Shown: in pieces, positions 47,001 to 56,000 of the stretch
How positions within the stretch are numbered: the stretch's first letter is position 1
Layout of the letters: every line of letters begins with the position of its first letter
Assembly (NCBI GenBank): GCA_963971285.1
Contig: OZ020250.1
Span: forward strand, 7,548,499-7,612,498
Length of the DNA: 64,000 bases
Reading direction: 5' to 3'
From: Astropecten irregularis
Taxonomy: Eukaryota; Echinodermata; Asteroidea; Paxillosida; Astropectinidae
The notes under the pieces: model-generated
What the model saw: only the letters and a program-made list of their open reading frames with translations
The model's database searches: none
What the model was told of the DNA's origin: nothing
Program-made: the position numbers and the translations under genes

Positions 47001-50000
47001 GACACGTTATTGAGAAACGAAGCGAAAGGATTATTGCGTCACCAAAATTCACTTCACATTGCAATTTTCCATGAAATACTACTTTAATGCTTTATAATAA
47101 ATGGACAAACATCAGTGAGTGTCAACTGATATGTTAAAGGTAATATCATATTTTGGTTTTTGTAAAAAAAAAAAAAAACCCAGATACAGTTACAGTCATT
47201 TGTGAAAATTTCAGTCCCACACGGTTCCCACTTTTTGAGAAAACGATGAAAACGGCCAAAGTATTTTCTTAAGTCTTTTCTATTTTACCTTTGATCTTTA
47301 AAAGATCAAACATTTTTTGGGTCACTGGTTTTACTTTTTCCGTGATAAATACATAATTTCAGTTAAGTTTATGTTATGTTATTACGTTATGTTTCTAAGA
47401 TTTCTGTTTCGGTATGCTAGAAAAGTATTAAACTTCCTTTAAACATTGTTTTCTCAGGAGTGCCACTAGATTCTGGATTGGCCAGAATGACATGAAGACC
47501 GAGAAGGTTTGGAGATATATGAACGATAGCTCTAACAAGTGTGATCGCCGCACAGTGTATCTCAACTGGGCATCAGGCCAGCCTGACGGGGGCCGGAGAG
47601 AAAACTGCGTGGCATACTTGTACGACCACGGCGGGTTTTTCCATGATCAACGTTGTGATGACTCCTATAACTACATATGCAAAGTTAAAAATACAACTGG
47701 TAAGTTGCCCTCAAATTTATAGCAGACTTTTCTAGAAGCAAATTGTCTTGGTGCCTGATCGGTTGACTGGCCGACAGGGCAGCTTATCCCTCTTTTTTCT
47801 CCAGGGTTGGCAGGTAATCACATATCAAAAATGCTCTTATATTGGCAACTAATTACACAATTGAAGCATTCTTGAAATGCCCAAAACGTACGTTTAAACC
47901 TTTTGAAATAAATATTTACAGATAATCATTTATTCACTGTGATTCCGACAGTTCACTTCGCATCCCAACTTGGACTATAATTGGCAATTCTTAATTGCGT
48001 CCAATTGTTTGCTGCTCAATAATTTGAATTCCACTCCAAAAATGAAACGGAGAATCATATCAGCCAGGATAATATACCCATCGTATAAATAATTGACCAT
48101 TTGAAGGATTTTAATTTTCCGAGCGTTGGTAATAATTTAATCTGTTGGGATTACGTGTACAGAACACACCTAAAACACAGTGATGTACAAATCTTTGTTT
48201 TGCAGAAGTAGCAGTATCTTCTTGTCCCGTAAACATGGAGACTCCTGATAGTAAGTATTGCCACTGCAGCTGAAGCACAAGTCGCATAAATAATATACAT
48301 TAATATATTACGGGTGCGTTCCTTTACTTTTTCCCGTATAAAACGGCATTTACATTCGACACAAAGAAAGTGGAAAGCTATGCAGTTAGTGTGCGGCATA
48401 TATTGGAAAGGTTCAGGATGTTGTGGAGTTCTGCAAGTGTAAAATGTTATGCAAGCATACTATTTTACTAAGAAGTCCGCATTTTGATGTCAAAAGTGAG
48501 TATCATATGGTAGCTATCAAGTTCAAGCTAATCGAACGTTTTCACGTAAGTTTGGCTTTCAAGTTCAAGTCAATCGAACGTTGTCATGTAAGGTGGGCTT
48601 TCAAGGTCAAGCTAATCGAGCGTTGTCATGTAAGTTTGGCTTTCAAGGTCAAGCTAATCGAGCGTTATATAAGTTTGGCTTTCAAGGTCAAGCCAATCGA
48701 ATGTTGTCATGTAAGTTTGGCTTTCAAGGTCAAGCTAATCGAACGTTGTCATTTAACTTTTGCTTACAAGTTCAAGCCAATCGGACGTTGTCATGTGAGT
48801 TTGGCTTACAAGTTCAAGCCAATCGGACGTTGTCATGTAAGTTTGGCTTACAAGTTCAAGCTTATCGAACGTTGTAATTTAAGTTTGGCTTACAAGTTCA
48901 AGCTTATCGAACATTGTCATGTAAGTTTGGCTTACAAGTTCAAGCTAATCGACGTTGTCATGTAATATTGGCTTACAAGTTCAAGCTAATTGAGCGTTGT
49001 CATGTAAGTTTGGCTTACAAGTTCAAGCTAATCGAACGTTGTCATGCAATTTTGGCTAACAAGTTTAAGCTAATCGGACGTTGCCATGTAAGTTTGGCTT
49101 TCATGTTCAAGCCAATCGAACGTTGTCTTGTAAGTTTGGCTTCCAGGTTCAAGCCAATCGACGTTGTCATGTAAGTTTGGCTTCCAAGTTGAATTTGAAG
49201 CTAATCGAACGTTTCCAATGTGTCGGTCAGGTTGTCGTGATATCTTTCCGGGAGCCTTCGGAAACCCCGCTAAGCCCGGGGTGTGTTACGCCAGTGACAG
49301 CTACCAGAAGCGCACATTTGAAGGCGCCCTGAGTTTCTGCCGGTCTCTCCCCAATGGTTCCTGGTCGGTGGTTGACATCGAGGACGCCGACGAAAATCTG
49401 TTTATTGAAGTGTGGAACAGGGACAATTTCCCGTAAGTTCATTACACAGTATATATATACTTGATTCTGTTTTCCTTGATCAAAACTACATACTAAAATA
49501 CAATGCTGCTCTATTTTATCATTCAGCATCCATCAGTAGTACGGATGAGACCTCCTCTACCCGGTTCATTGAAGCCCCAACTACATACTTCATTGCTCGT
49601 TGTCTATCTACTTCATTGCTTGCCCCTTTCCATTTGAAAGCTTGTTCCTGCTTGTTTGATTACTTCATTGCTTGTTGCTGCTTGTTTAAATACTTCATTG
49701 CTTGTTCTTGCTTGTTCGATTACTTCATTGCTTGTTCCTGCTTGTTTGATGACTTCATGGCTTGTTCCTGCTTGTTTGATTACTTCATTGCTTGTTAATG
49801 CTTGTTTGATTGCTTCATTGCTTAATTGCTTTTCCCTAGGTTGTTTGATTACTTTATTGCACAACGGTTCAACTTACTCACGTCTGCCATTGTTACAAAC
49901 AATCATCTCACCTTTTTGTTTATTCCTCATTTCCAAAATTCTTTCAGTGAATCGTCAATTTCACTGGCACCAACTAGCATTGGCACCGACATGTGTACAA

Positions 50001-53000
50001 TAACCAGAGCCCTTTGCTCATCTTCTCCTTCCCCTTCATCATAATTATCTGTGTAGTTTTCCCCTTCGATTGTGTCGAGTCTCCTGAAGAAGAATCTGAC
50101 TCGTCGCCATGTTCCGTGGTCCAAACAAGGAAGAATCACGAAAGCTCATTCAAGGCCTCGGCAAGACAGTGGTTTATAGAAGACATGGTGGACACTTTGC
50201 CCGCAAGATTTACCAGTCAATCGGAAGACAAAACGATTTTTCATAATGTAACAACGCAAGAGACTGCTTACGTCTACTTCAAGCGATGACAACACACTAA
50301 CAGTCAATGTGCAAGACGTGGCATTGCGCATGCGTGACCTACGCATAGCGCGTAATCCTGCGTATACACGGGTTTACACTTCGAAAAGTGCGCATGCGTG
50401 GAAGTGCCTCGTTTTGAAGTTGCGATCAAAATGTAAGATGGCCGCCAAGGTGTAAACCCGTGTATTGTCCAACCAAGGTGTCCCATTTCTGACAAAAGTC
50501 GTCCATAGCAACAAGGGGGGGGGGGGGGGGGCATGTTTTCACCTTGCAAATCATTTGCATGCGATCCGACGGCGGGTCCATCGGGGTAGGAAACACCCGC
50601 CATTACTGCAGTGCCCCCGTCCGCCTTTTGTCCGGCAACAAAATAATCTACGTCCGCTGCACCATACTGCAGGTTGTACGTCGCCTGATTAGGGGGATGT
50701 ACACCCTACAATATGGAGTGCGGCGGTGCGTAAATTATTTTGTTGCCACACAAGAGGAGGACGGGTGCACTGCAGTAACGACGGATGGTATGTCACACCG
50801 TCGGATCGGTTTCTAACTAAATCTTCTTAATAAATAATTCATATTAATATGTTTACCGTTTCAATTTTAACATTTCTTCCACGCTCCTACTGAATCGTAA
50901 AAAAATATAGCAGTTAAATAAGCTGCGATAATTGCTGTTTGACGAAATTTTTCTTAGTGGAAAACAAACTCATGAATTTGCAGAATGTCATAAACAAATA
51001 AATACAAACGAAAGTTGATCTTCCCACAGCAATAAGAATGGTTACTGGATCGGCCAAAATGATCGGGAGGAAGAAGGCGTTTATCAGTATACCTCCAGCG
51101 GGCAGTGTCCGGTGTATCTCAACTGGCGAAGTAACGAACCAGACGGTGTTACAGAGAACTGCATTACTATGTACAAAGGTTCCCAAGGACAATTTTTTGA
51201 TATTAGGTGCTCTCGGTACCGTTACGCACTGTGTAAACTTTACATAGGTGAGTCCTAGTCCTTTTCAATTATTTTGTTTTAAATGAGCGGAAACACACAA
51301 TTTTTGCGGACAGAAGATAATAAAAGAGAAATCTGAGCAGTTAGTACCACCGCTTCACATTGACATGACTATGGAAATATGATCGATCTTTCAGGTCTTG
51401 AACAAGCAAATAAAAATCAAGCTTTATGATGGTTGATGAAGAAAATTTAACATTTTTGTTTTCAGGAATCACAGAACCTGGGCCAACAAGAGATCCTCTG
51501 AGGCGTTGCGATGTCAGCACTGTACCAGCTGAGGTGGCAGGTAAATTCATTATCTATAAACATCTGACATCGTAGTGGGTTAAGAGGGTTGGTTCACGTT
51601 ATTTGAGGGAGATATGCGAAAGGTACTCGAGAAGCCCTATTGGGGGTACTTATCATCAAATGTGATACGCGGATCTGATGATATACATCTTATACGTGAA
51701 TGGACAGGTGAACACCTTTTCCACTTTCCGATGTGGCAAGGGGTACCTCTTACACAGAGAGGTCCATGTTACCTGAGCAAGTCACTTTAATATCTTAGAG
51801 GAGCAAAAACAGGTTTTTTAATTGAGCAAGTGGGCTGCACCTTATACGGGGAGATACTATACACCATATCTGATGATGAGGTACTACTCACTGGAAATCG
51901 CCAGTCTAGCGAGCCCGTACACCTCAAGGGTTAATTGAATTTAGAGGATCTTCTTTCTGAATGGGTGCTCCTAACGGTTTATTGACTGACATATACTTTG
52001 TGCTTATATCTTACGATGTTTTTGTTTGGGCTCTTCAGCCTGTTCAAATATGCGTGCAGAGGCCTTTGGTATCGTGGCTAATCCGGGCATGTGCTATTTC
52101 ATGACGGACCTGGAGCTTACCTGGGAATCGGCCGTCGACTATTGCCAGGGGAAAGGTTGGTCTCTGGTCGACGTTGAGGACGCCACGGAGAATGCAGTAC
52201 TGGCCGCTAGACACAGATCTTTCAAACCGTAAGCATGGGAGTACAGACATTGCTCGAAAATTGTTTACGTGTATATGACATACTTAAATTTTCATTTTAT
52301 GGGCTGATCTGTTTTCATATAGGTAAGCAAGTTGACTGATAATCTTTTCCCACAAAGCCCTGATGTCAACTGCATACTAAAACGGGTTTGTATCTAAAGG
52401 AGAAAATTATATCCATAAGATTCAACATCAATTGAACATCAACAGCGAGAGTATTTTAGGAAATTAATTGCATATTTTAACGAAGATCACGTTACATTGC
52501 TTCGGATTGGTAATTATGTTTGAATCACGTTTACTTATATAGAATACTTGTGGCAGCATTACACATTAGCATCGGGGTCGTACGCTTCCAGATAGCGTGA
52601 AGAATAACTGTCCCACCAACCGGAAATGCTTTACCACAGTACATTTTAGCCAGATACATTACAGCACATTATGTTGTGTTGAAGAGAGTGTGTGGGCTAC
52701 CGAGGTTGGATTGCTGCACCAGTGGTCGAATTTACCGCAGCCGACGCCCCCACATACACCCAAATACCACTTACACGTTCGCCACATAAGGCACATGTCC
52801 ACACAGTTAATCATCTATTAAATCCGTTATCTGTTTTTATTGCATATTTTATATTGTTCTGTGTATACAGTTTAAATACTTACTACTGGGTTGGACAAAA
52901 CGACCGGGAGATTGAAGGAACATGGAAGTATTTATCCAACAGCACGCCGTCTGATGCCGGGGTGTTCCTGAACTGGAGGAGAGACCAACCGGACGGCGGT

Positions 53001-56000
53001 ACAAATGAGAATTGCATTGGGATGGACGACCGGGGTGAATGGTATGATGTCAGTTGCACCCGTGGCTACTTTGTCACTTGCAAAAAACCGCTTGGTAAGA
53101 CAAATACTTCAGGTATTATATTTTCTTCATTTTTTTTTTTTTATAAAATAGGTTCACGTGCAATATGAAAAGTGTGGGCACATGCTTAGGTGAGTGCCCA
53201 TGGACGTTTTTTAAAGCATGGTGTTTTTTGCCAAACATTAATTCCAAGAACACACATTGATAACTTTACAGTGTCATGCACGGATCTCCACAGCGAAGCT
53301 TTTAGTATCGGTAATCTCAAGCCCGGAATCTGCTACCTGGCTAGCAATGCTGAGGGAGTATTCCTTGATGCTAGGACCTACTGTCAGGGACTCGGAAACA
53401 ACATAGGATGGGATGTCGCTGACATAGAAGATGCGGTGGAGAACCAACTCATCCAAGATGCTATTACAGCGTTAAATACTTTAAACGTGTTGTAAGTATA
53501 CAAACTGATCGAATCTCTTTTAAGCATTGCAGTGAAAATTTAAAACGTATTCTTGGAAATCTTCATCGGTAAATGAGCTCCGAGCCCGATATGATTAACG
53601 TGGTTCCAAGTTCTCCACAATAAGAACATAACTGTTCTTCATTTTCACTACATGTCAACACAGAGAAAGTCATTAGTTGTGATGCTGTTCACTTATGACA
53701 CTGAATTTAAACGTAAAATTTACTTCATAAAGTCAGGGGCCGATTTTACATATGCTTTGCGATCATCGCTAAGATCAAATCCATCGCAAAACGGAAAATC
53801 GATCGCTACTTTGCCGTAGCAATTGTCCGTTTATCTATCGATTCGGGCTTCACCGGTGATCGCAATGCGGTAGTGAAAACGGCCACAGGTCTCTAGATCA
53901 AGTTTAGGACCTGTGCAGGGAGGACATGAAGATCAGATGCAGTTTTGCGGTTCCTATAATACAAGGTTGTGGTTGATGATAAATGACGAATGTGTAATCT
54001 TATATCACCTTATAAATTTAAATATAAATATCACCTTTGTAATCTAAGTAAGAAAACAAAGTAAGCAAAGAAAAATTGACTGGAGCGGGATTCGAACCGG
54101 CGAAACCTCCTGAATACCGTACAGGCGCTTTACAAACTGAGCCAACCATCCCTACCTTGGTGGTGACCCCAATAGTCAATTACTTGTGTTTGTTTGGCAG
54201 TCAGAAGCCATGAAACCACGCACACACCGCCATACCTCAGTGATCGTTTCAATGATACACGCAGCAATGCTGCAACCTGGGAACTGTACATGGGGGATCA
54301 CTCAAAGAGGACACGGCTTTTTAATTAATATAATCATCAAATAACCACAAGGGAAACTGACTGAATTTTAAAGTCATTGAAAAGTGAACCAAGAAAAATT
54401 AACTGGCGCGGGATTCGAACCGGCGACCTCCTGAATACAATACAGGCGCTCTAAGAAAAAAAAATATGTTAGACCCCCAAAAGTATTTCATTTGTTTTGA
54501 AATTTTTGGATTATCGAAGAGTAAGGGGCCCTTTTATTCGTTGGCAGCATCGTGTAGGGTAGTCAGCTCTCAGAACACTGACTATTTTTGTTTTTATTTG
54601 TACAATATTCCGTGACAGGAATGCTACTGGATTCTGGATCAGCCAGAATGACATGAAGACCGAGAATGTTTGGACATATGTGGACGAAAGCCCCAACACA
54701 TGTAACCGCACAGTGTATCTCAACTGGGCATCAGGCCAGCCTGACGGAGACCGTGGAGAAAACTGCGTGACATTCCACCACAATGACAGCGGTACATTCC
54801 TGGATCAGCGTTGTGACTCAACCTTCAACTACTTATGCAAAGTTAGATTCACACCTGGTAAGATTTAGCATCCGTTATATCTGTAGTTCAAAATGTCCAG
54901 TATTAGAAGGAAGTATCGCCAATTTGTATCATAATCTATTGAATTCAAACTTACATTTTAGGCCAATACAAACACTTGAGGTTCACTTTGTGTGTCTTCT
55001 TAACAGGTAAAGAACGTTTGTGCCCAGTAGTCACCGAAGAGACTTCTACGGAGGCTACTGATGGTAAGCATTGTGAGCCCTGATCATTTCTGGTGATTTC
55101 TTGCTCTGCGTTTTCATGTTGGTTGACGATGCTGCTAGTTTGTTTGTTTGTTTGATTTCCTCTTGCTGTATTGGAACTATTATAAACACAATATACACAA
55201 TTGATAAAGAAAACAAATGTCGCCTACTTCCTTCGTTGTGAACTTGGGTATTATACTTCATTTTTCTGCGCGCGAGCCTAGTATTTAGTTTGAGCATTGT
55301 TTGTTGGCTTCATTAAAAATGATTGTATTGTATGGTTGTATTTTGTTCTACTTGATATTCTCTTCGGTTCGATTTTCATTTATTTCTCCATTCCACCTTA
55401 ATACCTTCCTATTGCTTCATTTGGTTTTTAGTTTCACATTGCGCTTAAACATGTCGATCACACACGCGAGATTTGAGCCGGATCCGATCCTTCCCGAGTG
55501 CTAGATCATATCCAAAGATCCGATTATTTCAATTCCATCAACTATATCCTTGGATGTTTTTGTTTAACCTATTCCCATTTGTGAATTCTTTTTCAGAAGC
55601 AGACTCTTGTGGAAAATGTAAGTGCATATAACGATATTCATTTGTAGCTTTAATAATCTGCAGTGCTCCAAACAAAAGTGCACTTACTCTAGAAGGTTTC
55701 CAGGCATGACTTAAAAGTTCACCTTGTAAATGAAAACAAATGTTATTACTTTATACCAGATATATCCCCATCACAACCCGGTAAATTCCTGTTCTTCTCA
55801 ATGGACGCCACCTGTCGTCCAGAAGACGTACTAACTCCCAGCTACCGTGTCAAGACCAGAGTCCAGTGCGCACGGGACTGCTCTATGGAGTCTGGCTGCC
55901 GGGGCTTCGGCTTCTTGACCTCTGGGAATGAGGATAACTGCGTGCTGTGCAACAAGGTTCTCAACATGAATGCCTTAGTGTACAGAGCTGGAAGCGAGGT

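Larger units (their letters stand above)
53492..54618 (+). other. Gene 2 intron inside third beta CTLD with repeat fragments
   Basis: Bases 53735-53895 look like a worn foldback element (GGGGCCGATTTTACA at the left, GAAAACGGCCAC at the right, GCGAT words within). Two SINE fragments follow. Confidence 0.45.

Noticed and set aside
48423..49174. Long repetitive frames with a 14-residue period
   Set aside because: They are explained by the 42-bp intronic minisatellite; no start context or independent gene evidence.
49412..49864. Frames on both strands rich in Cys-Ser-Cys-Leu-Phe-Asp or Asn-Glu-Val-Ile-Lys-Gln repeats
   Set aside because: Produced by the 30-bp minisatellite; open on both strands because the period is a multiple of three.
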